This document shows positions 1 through 6,442 of a stretch of 64,000 bases of DNA, one piece after another; position 1 is the first letter of the stretch; every line of letters starts with the position of its first letter. The stretch is from JBDHXE01 sp035445085. GTDB taxonomy: Bacteria > Bacteroidota > Ignavibacteria > Kapaibacteriales > UBA2268. The stretch covers positions 1-64,000 of the forward strand of contig DAOMQA010000007.1 in assembly GCA_035445085.1 (NCBI GenBank), in the 5' to 3' direction. The notes beneath the pieces were generated by a model, which saw only the letters and a program-made list of their open reading frames with translations, searched no databases and was not told where the DNA came from. The translations under genes were made by a program, and so were the position numbers.

Positions 1-1
1 C

Positions 2-49
2 TTAATGGGTATCTTTGGTATCTGGACAATATGGCGAAAAGTGCTGTAA
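2..49 (+). CDS. possible 3' end of a membrane protein gene, cut by the window edge
   Basis: One frame reads 15 codons (LMGIFGIWTIWRKVL) and stops at 47-49. The hydrophobic, Trp/Ile-rich stretch followed by a basic end resembles the C-terminus of a membrane protein. A second open frame stops at 66, so the assignment is weak. A strong hairpin just downstream supports a gene ending here on the + strand. Confidence 0.3.
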   Translation, partial: LMGIFGIWTIWRKVL

Positions 50-71
50 TACAATCATTTATTTAGAAACA

Positions 72-113
72 AAACGCCCCAATAAACTTTTAAAGATTTT
101 GGGGCGTTTCTTT
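72..113. terminator. strong hairpin terminator, probably bidirectional
   Basis: An 11-bp perfect stem (72-82 with 99-109, AAACGCCCCAA / TTGGGGCGTTT) has a 16-nt loop. It lies between the end of a + strand reading frame and the 3' end of the leftward rpsU transcript, with A/T runs on either side, so it can stop both. Confidence 0.75.
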
Positions 114-157
114 GCAGTGCTTTAATTAAATGCTAATTATCAAATTTCACAAATCGA

Positions 158-352
158 TTAATTATCTTCTTTGCTTGCACGATATTGTCTTCTTGATGCT
201 TTAATCCTTGCCATACGCTTTTCGATAGAAGGTTTAGTAAAAGCAGTTCTTTTTTTAAACTCACGTAATACACCAGAACGTTCATATTTCTTTTTAAAAC
301 GTCTTAATGCACGGTCAATGTTTTCATTCATTTGTAATGTTACGCCGATCAT
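158..352 (-). CDS. rpsU: 30S ribosomal protein bS21
   Basis: This 64-residue protein begins MIGVTLQMNENIDRAL and has the basic helical body typical of bS21, which sits near the 3' end of 16S rRNA and helps mRNA engagement. I chose the ATG at 352 over an upstream frame extension to 409 because the family starts at MIGV and a full AGGAGG Shine-Dalgarno (362-367 region on the - strand) stands 8-9 nt before it. It lies 37 bp downstream of the gene at 390-803 and probably shares its promoter. In Flavobacteria bS21 helps hide the anti-SD and rpsU itself keeps a strong SD, a proposed autoregulation that may apply here. Confidence 0.93.
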   Translation of the reverse strand: MIGVTLQMNENIDRALRRFKKKYERSGVLREFKKRTAFTKPSIEKRMARIKASRRQYRASKEDN

Positions 353-389
353 CTCTTTTTCACCTCCTTTTTTTGTATTTTTTCTGTTA

Positions 390-803
390 TTAGTTAGATA
401 AATTCTCAATTAAACGTTTTTCGGAATTCTTTTCGAATTGAACGATAATGGCATTTCCACCATTACTTAACACTTCTTTAGCACGAACAATACCTACATC
501 ATCCCATACAGCATGAAAAATAATATCACCAATTCTGTATTCTTCTCTTGGAGAGTATTTGCGGGCATCTTCTCTTGTAATATGCACAACTGCTTTTGAT
601 TTATCTGATTCCGATTCAATTGCATCTAAGTTTACAAGCTGCGAATGGCGGCTGCGAGTGCATCTCGCCCATTGCTGTCTGCCTTCGGGAGTTTCAATAG
701 GTTCACCAATTAATTCATGTTTAGTTTCTTTCATTAGAAACTGATTGTAGAGTACAATATACTTTGCCCTACGTGTACGTTTTTTTATTGTTGCGACTGC
801 CAT
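390..803 (-). CDS. conserved hypothetical protein with C-terminal Tudor/CarD-like barrel, upstream of rpsU
   Basis: The 137-residue protein has a basic N-terminus (residues 1-20) and a middle segment containing RCTRSRHSQLVNLDAIE. Its last 45 residues (YRIGDIIFHAVWDDVGIV...) match the pattern 'GD-h-x-H...G-x-V...a-h-V-x-F' of small SH3/Tudor-type barrels such as the C-terminus of PcrA, also in this window. This suggests nucleic-acid or RNA-polymerase binding; that is inference. It is the first gene of a two-gene leftward unit with rpsU and has a near-perfect Bacteroidetes-type promoter at 840-870. No enzymatic motif is visible and I do not recognise the family by name. Confidence 0.7.
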   Translation of the reverse strand: MAVATIKKRTRRAKYIVLYNQFLMKETKHELIGEPIETPEGRQQWARCTRSRHSQLVNLDAIESESDKSKAVVHITREDARKYSPREEYRIGDIIFHAVWDDVGIVRAKEVLSNGGNAIIVQFEKNSEKRLIENLSN

Positions 804-839
804 AGTTACCTATCTTATTTAAAGAACCAATCCAAACTA

Positions 840-870
840 CAAAAATACGAAATATTCTTTAATTATCAAA
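840..870 (-). promoter_or_regulatory. Bacteroidetes-type housekeeping promoter for the 390-803 / rpsU unit
   Basis: Read on the - strand: TTTG (867-870), a 19-bp spacer, then TATTTTTG (840-847). This matches the known Bacteroidota sigma-A consensus TTTG-N19-21-TANNTTTG. Transcription would start near 833, about 30 nt before the ATG at 803. Confidence 0.75.
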
Positions 871-940
871 GTATTGTTTTAATAAACTACTTATAACTAT
901 ATTGCTTGCCTATACTTTCTTGTTATATATCGAGATATAC

Positions 941-977
941 AAAAAGCTCTTACAAAATTCTGTAAGAGCTTAAAAAA
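941..977 (-). terminator. rho-independent terminator of the Hsp20 cluster
   Basis: An 11-bp perfect stem (944-954 AAGCTCTTACA with 961-971 TGTAAGAGCTT) has a 6-nt loop and is flanked by A-runs on the + strand. It lies just past the stop of the last Hsp20 gene. Confidence 0.8.
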
Positions 978-1007
978 GATATTAATAGATTTCTTTACTG
1001 TGTATTG

Positions 1008-1475
1008 TTATGATACAGAAATTTCCACTTCTTTAGCTTGCACTGCTTCTATTTTGTTTAATGTAATTTGTAAAATTCCATTATCAAACTTGGCTTCTAT
1101 ACTACCCTTATTAATATTATCTGGCATCAAAAAGCTTCGTGAGAATTCGCCAAACTTTCGTTCCATCTTAGTATAAACTCTGCTTTGTTCTTGTGTATCT
1201 TCAATGTCGTTAGAGTTAGTATCATTTCTTTTCTTTATACCCTTTATGCTTATTGTATTCTCGTCATTAATTGTAATCTTTACATCTTCTTTCTTTACAC
1301 CCGCTAACTCACAGTATAATCTTACTGATTTATCATCTTCATTTATATCAATTCTAGGGTTAAATGAGCTACCAAAGTCAACATTCACACCTTTTTCTAC
1401 CTCATTTGCAACGCTTTGCATTTTCCTTGCAAACTGTTCTACAACCTTGAATGGATCAAAATTCACATATGCCAT
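1008..1475 (-). CDS. small heat shock protein (Hsp20 / alpha-crystallin family), third of three
   Basis: The 155-residue ATP-independent holdase has its alpha-crystallin domain at about residues 40-145. The signature segments are AGVKKEDVKITI, the A-x-F-x-N-G-I-L motif near the domain end (AKFDNGILQITL), and a C-terminal VEI tail of the I-x-I type used for oligomer assembly. AGGAGG precedes the ATG by about 7 nt. It lies 12 bp downstream of the second paralogue and is followed by the terminator at 941-977, so the three genes form one unit. The three copies are clearly homologous but diverged, suggesting old tandem duplication and possibly mixed oligomers. Confidence 0.92.
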   Translation of the reverse strand: MAYVNFDPFKVVEQFARKMQSVANEVEKGVNVDFGSSFNPRIDINEDDKSVRLYCELAGVKKEDVKITINDENTISIKGIKKRNDTNSNDIEDTQEQSRVYTKMERKFGEFSRSFLMPDNINKGSIEAKFDNGILQITLNKIEAVQAKEVEISVS

Positions 1476-1487
1476 AACTCTTCCTCC

Positions 1488-1937
1488 TTAATTGATATTG
1501 ATTTCAACTTCTTTAGGTTTTGTAGGAGCTATCTTATCAAATGATAATCTTAATACACCATCTTCAAATTTAGCCGCTATACTATCTTTATTCACATTGT
1601 CTGGTAGTACAAAGCTTCTACTAAATTCTCCATACGAGCGCTCAATTCTATGATATATTAATCCGTCCTCTGTCTCCTTTGTATTAGTATCCTTTTTCTT
1701 TGAACCTTTAATGCTCAAAATGCTATCTTCACTTACCGTAACTTTAATGTCATCTTTGCTCAATCCTGCAATTTCTGCATTAATATATATTTTCTTTTCA
1801 TCTTCAGAAATATCTACTCTTGGAGAGAAACTTCCGTACTCGATGCCAAACGAAGGTTCAAAATTATTTATAAAGTGATTAAACTTTCGCGCTGCTTTTT
1901 CCATACCCAAATAAGGGTTATATCTTATTATAGACAT
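1488..1937 (-). CDS. small heat shock protein (Hsp20 family), second of three
   Basis: The alpha-crystallin domain spans about residues 40-140, with AGLSKDDIKVTV and AKFEDGVLRLSF; the protein ends in VEININ. The frame also has an ATG at 1943, but AGGAGA almost touches that codon and stands about 8 nt before the ATG at 1937. I therefore start at 1937 (149 residues, MSIIRYNPY), which also matches the usual Hsp20 beginning. It is the middle member of the tandem Hsp20 unit, expected to keep unfolding client proteins soluble for DnaK/ClpB. Confidence 0.9.
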   Translation of the reverse strand: MSIIRYNPYLGMEKAARKFNHFINNFEPSFGIEYGSFSPRVDISEDEKKIYINAEIAGLSKDDIKVTVSEDSILSIKGSKKKDTNTKETEDGLIYHRIERSYGEFSRSFVLPDNVNKDSIAAKFEDGVLRLSFDKIAPTKPKEVEININ

Positions 1938-1974
1938 TGTCATATCTCCTATTTTAATTATATTATTATATTAT

Positions 1975-2427
1975 TTAACTTATTTTTACTTCTACAACTT
2001 TTGGAGTTGCTGGCTCTTTTTTATTAATAGTTAGAATTAATATTCCGTTATCAAATCTTGCATCTATCTTGTTAGTATCAATATCTTCTGCTAACTGTAA
2101 ACTACGGCTAAATTCCCCGTACTTTCTTTCTTGTCTTAGTTTATTAGACTCTTTGTCGCTTGTCTTTACTTTTGAACCACTAATACTTAATATGCCGTCT
2201 TCGTTAATGTTAATTTTTACATTTGATTTGTCAATACCTGGCAATTCAACTTCAATTACATAAGTAGCACCTTGCTCGTAAATATCCATCACTGGACTAA
2301 AATCTGTTACTTTTACATTGTCATTTTTCTTATAAGAAAACTCATTGTCAAATTTATTTGCCCAATGATTAATTTGATTTAATACATCGTCTAAATCAAA
2401 ATTTTGATTAAATCTATAATTTCCCAT
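1975..2427 (-). CDS. small heat shock protein (Hsp20 family), first of three
   Basis: This 150-residue protein opens the leftward Hsp20 operon. The alpha-crystallin domain starts near residue 40 (FSPVMDIYEQG, PGIDKSNVKINI) and includes ARFDNGILILTI; the tail KVVEVKIS carries the I/V-x-I assembly motif. Of the three it is the most different outside the domain, with an Asn/Asp-rich N-terminus. AGGAGA lies about 8 nt before the ATG. The 5' flank holds an inverted repeat at 2485-2520 that may control the operon. Confidence 0.92.
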   Translation of the reverse strand: MGNYRFNQNFDLDDVLNQINHWANKFDNEFSYKKNDNVKVTDFSPVMDIYEQGATYVIEVELPGIDKSNVKININEDGILSISGSKVKTSDKESNKLRQERKYGEFSRSLQLAEDIDTNKIDARFDNGILILTINKKEPATPKVVEVKIS

Positions 2428-2484
2428 TTTAGTTTCTCCTTTTAAAATATATCTATTAAAATTATATATACTGGATTACGAAAA

Positions 2485-2520
2485 GTATGCCACTATTGTT
2501 ACAATGAAATAATGGCATAC
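2485..2520. promoter_or_regulatory. inverted repeat upstream of the Hsp20 operon (candidate heat-shock operator)
   Basis: An 8-bp perfect arm GTATGCCA (2485-2492) pairs with TGGCATAC (2513-2520). Between them sits a small palindrome ATTGT-T-ACAAT (2495-2505). The element ends 58 bp before the first Hsp20 ATG. It is not the CIRCE element bound by HrcA. An operator or a leader hairpin are both possible. Confidence 0.45.
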
Positions 2521-2691
2521 AATAAGGGACAGTATGTCAGTACAAGATAGGTGTTTAATGTCAAGAAAGAAACTTATCGTATTAATAAGTCAATGCCGTG
2601 CCATATAGTCAGGCTATCTGGCAGGAACTGAATAAATTAGTGAATGAATAAGATTAAAGTAGTGTAAAGAATGTAGAATACTTACTTATAA

Positions 2692-2729
2692 ATAAAAAAA
2701 TGGACTAAATCAATGCTTGACTTAGTCCA
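2692..2729 (-). terminator. terminator of the rpsF-rplI unit
   Basis: TGGACTAA (2701-2708) pairs with TTAGTCCA (2722-2729), extended by TCAA/TTGA after one mismatch. On the - strand the stem is followed by a run of seven T (2694-2700), just after the rplI stop. Confidence 0.8.
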
Positions 2730-2754
2730 CCAAAAAAAACTTTAAATTCAAAGA

Positions 2755-3204
2755 TTAGTTCTCTTCGCTAATAACCCAAACTTTAATAGTAGTAACAACT
2801 TCAGGGTGTAATTTAATTTTTGCATCAAATACACCTAAGCTCTTGATAGTATCATCAAATGAAATCATTCTTCTATCAATTTCAAAGTGTTTGTTAGCTA
2901 GTTCGGCAGAAATCATCGCAGATGTAACTGTACCAAATAATTTACCTTCTTCGCCTACCTTCATAGGAATGCTTACTTGTAATTCAGATAATTTGGCAGC
3001 TAAGTTTTCAGCATTTACTTTTTCTATTGCTAATTTTTTAGCTTTTTGCTTTTTTTCTGCTTCTAATTTTTTAATTGCTGTTTCTGAAGCATAATAAGCC
3101 AAATCTCTAGGAATAAGGAAATTACGTGCATATCCATCTTTTACAGTGACTAAATCACCCATAGCACCTAAATTATCTAAATCTCTTCTCAAAATAACTT
3201 TCAT
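2755..3204 (-). CDS. rplI: 50S ribosomal protein bL9
   Basis: This 149-residue protein has the bL9 layout: an N-terminal rRNA-binding domain (MKVILRRDLDNLGAMGDLVTVKDGYARNFL pattern, residues 1-40), a long charged connecting helix (about 45-75, Lys/Glu/Ala-rich) and a C-terminal domain. AAGGA stands upstream of the ATG. It follows rpsF by 17 bp. In most bacteria rpsR (bS18) lies between these two genes; there is no room for it here. Confidence 0.95.
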   Translation of the reverse strand: MKVILRRDLDNLGAMGDLVTVKDGYARNFLIPRDLAYYASETAIKKLEAEKKQKAKKLAIEKVNAENLAAKLSELQVSIPMKVGEEGKLFGTVTSAMISAELANKHFEIDRRMISFDDTIKSLGVFDAKIKLHPEVVTTIKVWVISEEN

Positions 3205-3221
3205 TGTTATATATCCTTATT

Positions 3222-3653
3222 TTAATTCTTATTTGCGACTTCGCTTACTTCAGTTTTACTCTCTTGTGTTTTCACGGGTTCATCTGTTCCACTAACAAGA
3301 GTAGTACCTGTTTCTTTACCTTCAGACAAGGCTCTTTCTTTCCTAAAAGCACGTAACTTATCACTTAACACTAACGTTAAATGCCTGATTACCGTATCTT
3401 CTAAAACTAAGAAACGTTCAAACATTGGTATATTTGCAGGCAATGCATTGAACACAATGTGAACATAAAATCCATTATATTTTTTATTTATTGGGTAAGC
3501 TAATCTCTTGCGGCCCCATTTATCAACTTCAAGAATTTGACCACCGTGGTTTTCGATATAAGAGCAAATTCTACTGATTACTGCTTCAACGTCATTATCT
3601 TCTAACGCTGCATTAATTATTATAGTTGATTCATAAACTCGGCGTAAACTCAT
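3222..3653 (-). CDS. rpsF: 30S ribosomal protein bS6
   Basis: The bS6 fold occupies about residues 1-100 (RRVYESTIIINAAL, HGGQILEVDKWGRKRLAYPI). It is followed by a roughly 40-residue charged tail (Glu/Thr/Lys-rich) that is longer than in E. coli. bS6 normally binds bS18 on the 30S platform. AGGAG precedes the ATG and a Bacteroidetes-type promoter lies at 3714-3744. It is co-transcribed with rplI; the usual partner rpsR is missing from this locus and must be encoded elsewhere if the genome is normal. Confidence 0.94.
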   Translation of the reverse strand: MSLRRVYESTIIINAALEDNDVEAVISRICSYIENHGGQILEVDKWGRKRLAYPINKKYNGFYVHIVFNALPANIPMFERFLVLEDTVIRHLTLVLSDKLRAFRKERALSEGKETGTTLVSGTDEPVKTQESKTEVSEVANKN

Positions 3654-3713
3654 TTATTTCTCCTAACTTATTTATTGCTACCCAAAAATCTGTAAGGGTA
3701 TCACACAGAATTA

Positions 3714-3744
3714 CAAAAATAATACTTTTTGATAATTTCACAAA
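3714..3744 (-). promoter_or_regulatory. Bacteroidetes-type promoter for rpsF-rplI
   Basis: On the - strand: TTTG (3741-3744), a 19-bp spacer, TATTTTTG (3714-3721). This is identical in layout to the promoter at 840-870. A divergent -7-like element TATTTTTG (3836-3843, + strand, without a clear -33) may serve the S1 gene. Confidence 0.7.
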
Positions 3745-3905
3745 AAAAAATATATTTATTTATAAATTTTTTATAAACAATGCTTTTTTTTATACAAACT
3801 ATAAATTATTAATGTGTAATTTATTAAGTATTTATTATTTTTGTAATCTAGTTTATTTAAAATAGTAAACTCTACTTTTGATTTATAATTTATTAGGTGC
3901 TTAGA

Positions 3906-5366
3906 ATGTCGAATATCGAAACTTTGGAAAATAACCAGAATACTGACAACAGTTCAAACCCAACAAACGTTACTATTAACCAAGCAACAGATTCAGAATT
4001 CAAAAATGCTGTTGAAAATTCAAATGATACGCCAACTGATAAAACTGAACAAGTTGCAGTTGAAAATAATGAGGCTAATTCTGCCCAGTTAGAGGAGTAT
4101 TTTAGTGAATTAAAATCTTTAAAAGAAAGTAATACTACTACAATGGTTAAAATTACTTCAAAAATTAAAGGTGGTTTTAAAGCAATTTATAAAGAGCTTT
4201 CTGTCTTCTTGCCATTTTCTCAATTCTCTTTAATGAAGAATTTAAATGATGAAGTGATAAATGATGCTGTTGGAAAAGAATTTCAAGTAAATATTTATGA
4301 TTTACAAGAAGATGATTCAAAACGTAAAACTGTTATTGTGTCTCGTAAACAAATTCTTGAAAATGAGTTCTGGGGAAAAGTTAAAGTAGGAGATATAGTA
4401 GAAGGTCCTGTATCATCTGTTGCAGCATTTGGTGTTTTCTTAGACTTAGGCGGTAATGAAGGTTTGATACATATATCTAGATTGTCTAACACGAGAGTTC
4501 AAGATACTAAAAGTTTCGCTAAAGTTGGCGATGTGCTAAAAGCTAAAGTTATAGATATAGATAAAGAAAAAAATAGAATCGCCTTATCAAGCAGAGAATT
4601 AGAAAATACTGCTTGGACTGGGGTATCCGAAAAGTTAAAAGTAGGCGATAAGGTTAAAGCTGTTGTAAAAAGAATTGTTGATTACGGTGCTTACCTTGAA
4701 GTATTGCCAGGTATTGATGGATTATTGCGTAACAATGAATTATCTTGGACTTTAAGAATTAAAAATGTGAAAACATTATTTAAAGTAAATGATGAGATTG
4801 AAGTAGTAATTATTAGCTTAAATGAAGAAAAACATTCTATGGCTTTAAGCTACAAACAAGTAAACGAAAATCCTTGGGCTTCATTAGCTGATAAATATAC
4901 TAAAGATTCAAATCACAAAGGTGTTGTTCAAGAAAGTAACGACAAAGGCTGTGTAGTTAGAATTGATAATGAAATAGATGGCTTTATGCCAAAAAGCAAA
5001 ATGAGAGGTTTAGCTCAAGATGCTAATAAATATGATATAAATAAAGAATTAGATGTTGTTGTTTTAGATATAGACTTAGAAAAACAAAATATTATCTTAA
5101 AGCCTTTGTTAGATGAATCTGAAGAGCAAGCTAATAATAACCCAAGAACATATAATGAAAATAAGGAACGTCAGCCTCGTGAAAATAAACCCGTACGTAA
5201 AGATAGACAAGAAAGAGGTATTAGGGAAAATAGAGGTGATAGAAGTTCTAGAACTAACTATGACAATAGAGATAATTCTAATGCAAGTATAACTACATCA
5301 ATAAATACTGTAACTTTAGCCGATATGTTAGACGAGGCTATGAAAAAGTCTTTAATGAAAAATTAA
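3906..5366 (+). CDS. S1-domain RNA-binding protein (ribosomal protein S1-like, short form)
   Basis: This 486-residue protein has an acidic, Asn-rich N-terminus (1-75) and four OB/S1 units at about 80-150 (degenerate), 155-235 (VGDIVEGPVSSVAAFGVFLDL), 245-325 (VGDKVKAVVKRIVDYGAYLEV) and 330-405. A low-complexity Arg/Asn/Asp tail follows (about 415-465). Full bS1 has about six units and 550-600 residues, so this is a short S1 or an S1 paralogue that binds mRNA. The frame also has a GTG at 3897; I prefer the ATG at 3906 because TTAGGTG sits at SD distance. It is monocistronic and divergent from rpsF. Confidence 0.82.
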   Translation: MSNIETLENNQNTDNSSNPTNVTINQATDSEFKNAVENSNDTPTDKTEQVAVENNEANSAQLEEYFSELKSLKESNTTTMVKITSKIKGGFKAIYKELSVFLPFSQFSLMKNLNDEVINDAVGKEFQVNIYDLQEDDSKRKTVIVSRKQILENEFWGKVKVGDIVEGPVSSVAAFGVFLDLGGNEGLIHISRLSNTRVQDTKSFAKVGDVLKAKVIDIDKEKNRIALSSRELENTAWTGVSEKLKVGDKVKAVVKRIVDYGAYLEVLPGIDGLLRNNELSWTLRIKNVKTLFKVNDEIEVVIISLNEEKHSMALSYKQVNENPWASLADKYTKDSNHKGVVQESNDKGCVVRIDNEIDGFMPKSKMRGLAQDANKYDINKELDVVVLDIDLEKQNIILKPLLDESEEQANNNPRTYNENKERQPRENKPVRKDRQERGIRENRGDRSSRTNYDNRDNSNASITTSINTVTLADMLDEAMKKSLMKN

Positions 5367-5410
5367 GTAATTGTAAGATAAAATAGTTATAAATTATAAA
5401 TTAATTCTTT

Positions 5411-5458
5411 AAAACTGTATTAAATTTAAGCTAAACTAAGATTTAATACAGTTTTTTT
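5411..5458. terminator. bidirectional terminator between the S1 gene and the HD gene
   Basis: A 15-bp perfect stem (5411-5425 with 5441-5455) and a 15-nt loop is followed on the + strand by a run of seven T that overlaps the stop codon of the convergent HD gene. The A-run on the other arm lets it serve the - strand as well. Confidence 0.85.
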
Positions 5459-6074
5459 ATACTAACTCTAAGTACCTATTTAACAGCCAATCACAATGTG
5501 GCGCTTCTCTTCTAATTGCATCTTCTGTATTTCTACCAAAGTGGTCTGCTTTAGCTAATAAACACAGATGTTTTATATTTATCCGCTCACTCAATTTTAT
5601 AATTGTTTTATCACTGATATTCTCCCTGACTTTGTATAATTGCATTGGATGCAAATGCTCTATTATATAAGCTATAACTTTGCTTCTGATGCTGCTATTA
5701 CAGCCCATTCTATCTACTAAGGTAGCACCAGGCAAGCAGCCAATAACGTCGTGTCGATGACTTATCCATCTGCCTTTGTCCCATTGTGTAGTATATGGCT
5801 TGCCTAAGTCGTGGCACAAAGCACCTAACATGAAAGCAAGGCAGTCCTCTTCATAATAAAAATTTTCTCTAAGTTCACTAGCCCTATCAAGAACTAATAA
5901 AGTATGAATCCAAACATCTCCTTCTGGGTGCCATTGCGGGTCTTGAGGAGTGCCTATTAATAAATGTAACTCGGGTATATGCGAAATAAGCCCCTTATTT
6001 TTAAGAAATGTTAAATATTCAGATGGGCGTTTTTCGTAAATTAGAAAATTATATAAATTTTTATAAAAATTCAT
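5457..6074 (-). CDS. HD-domain phosphohydrolase-like protein
   Basis: The 205-residue protein has the HD superfamily metal motif: a first His in WIHTLLVLDRA (about residue 58), HDLGKP (about 89-94) and the following SHRHD segment. The order and spacing resemble the C-terminal HD domain of bacterial CCA-adding enzymes / multifunctional Cca (2',3'-cyclic phosphodiesterase), but no nucleotidyltransferase domain is attached. The substrate is unknown; nucleotide or RNA-end phosphohydrolysis is the family expectation. No neighbour shares its strand. No signal peptide is seen, so it should be cytoplasmic. Confidence 0.75.
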   Translation of the reverse strand: MNFYKNLYNFLIYEKRPSEYLTFLKNKGLISHIPELHLLIGTPQDPQWHPEGDVWIHTLLVLDRASELRENFYYEEDCLAFMLGALCHDLGKPYTTQWDKGRWISHRHDVIGCLPGATLVDRMGCNSSIRSKVIAYIIEHLHPMQLYKVRENISDKTIIKLSERINIKHLCLLAKADHFGRNTEDAIRREAPHCDWLLNRYLELV

Positions 6075-6442
6075 TTTTTATTAATAAAAATTAATGTTAA
6101 ATTTGTCATTATTGTATTTACAATAACTAATATAAAAAATATAAATTGTAAGTTTTAGATTAAATCTAAAAGAAAGTCATATAGATTTTTATAATATATA
6201 TAGACAAGTGAATTTTTAAATGCTAAATTAGAGCTTATAAGTTGCATTTGAAAAGAAAAATGAAAAAAAATACATTTTTTATAGAAGATTATGAAAAAAA
6301 TCAATAATTAAGTATAATTATTAAAGTTTTTTTCATAAATTAGGAATGTCTGGTTTACAGATTTTAAAAAAGATAATAATTTTGTGAATAATATATGATT
6401 AATTTCTACAAAGTGTTCTCACTTTAATTAGGAGGAAAGAAA
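6075..6442. other. 368-bp AT-rich gene-free stretch upstream of the GldM-like gene
   Basis: It is very A/T-rich and holds no open frame of useful length. The only recognisable items are a candidate promoter (6354-6384) and the AGGAGG before the ATG at 6443. The unusually long leader region suggests regulated expression of the envelope block. Confidence 0.6.
6354..6384 (+). promoter_or_regulatory. candidate Bacteroidetes-type promoter of the GldM-like operon
   Basis: TTTA (6354-6357), a 19-bp spacer and TAATTTTG (6377-6384) fit the TTTG/TANNTTTG rule with one mismatch in the -33 box. The start would be near 6391, giving a leader of about 50 nt with AGGAGG just before the start codon. Confidence 0.45.

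Larger units (their letters stand above)
2428..2754. other. 327-bp gene-free stretch between the Hsp20 operon and rplI
   Basis: It contains, from left to right, the AT-rich Hsp20 leader, the inverted repeat 2485-2520, a more mixed-composition stretch (2520-2690) in which I recognise nothing, and the rplI terminator. No open frame of useful length is seen. Confidence 0.7.

Noticed and set aside
2428..2560. HrcA/CIRCE operator or sigma-32 promoter before the Hsp20 genes
   Set aside because: No TTAGCACTC-N9-GAGTGCTAA and no CTTGAAA/CCCATNT pair; the inverted repeat present is different.
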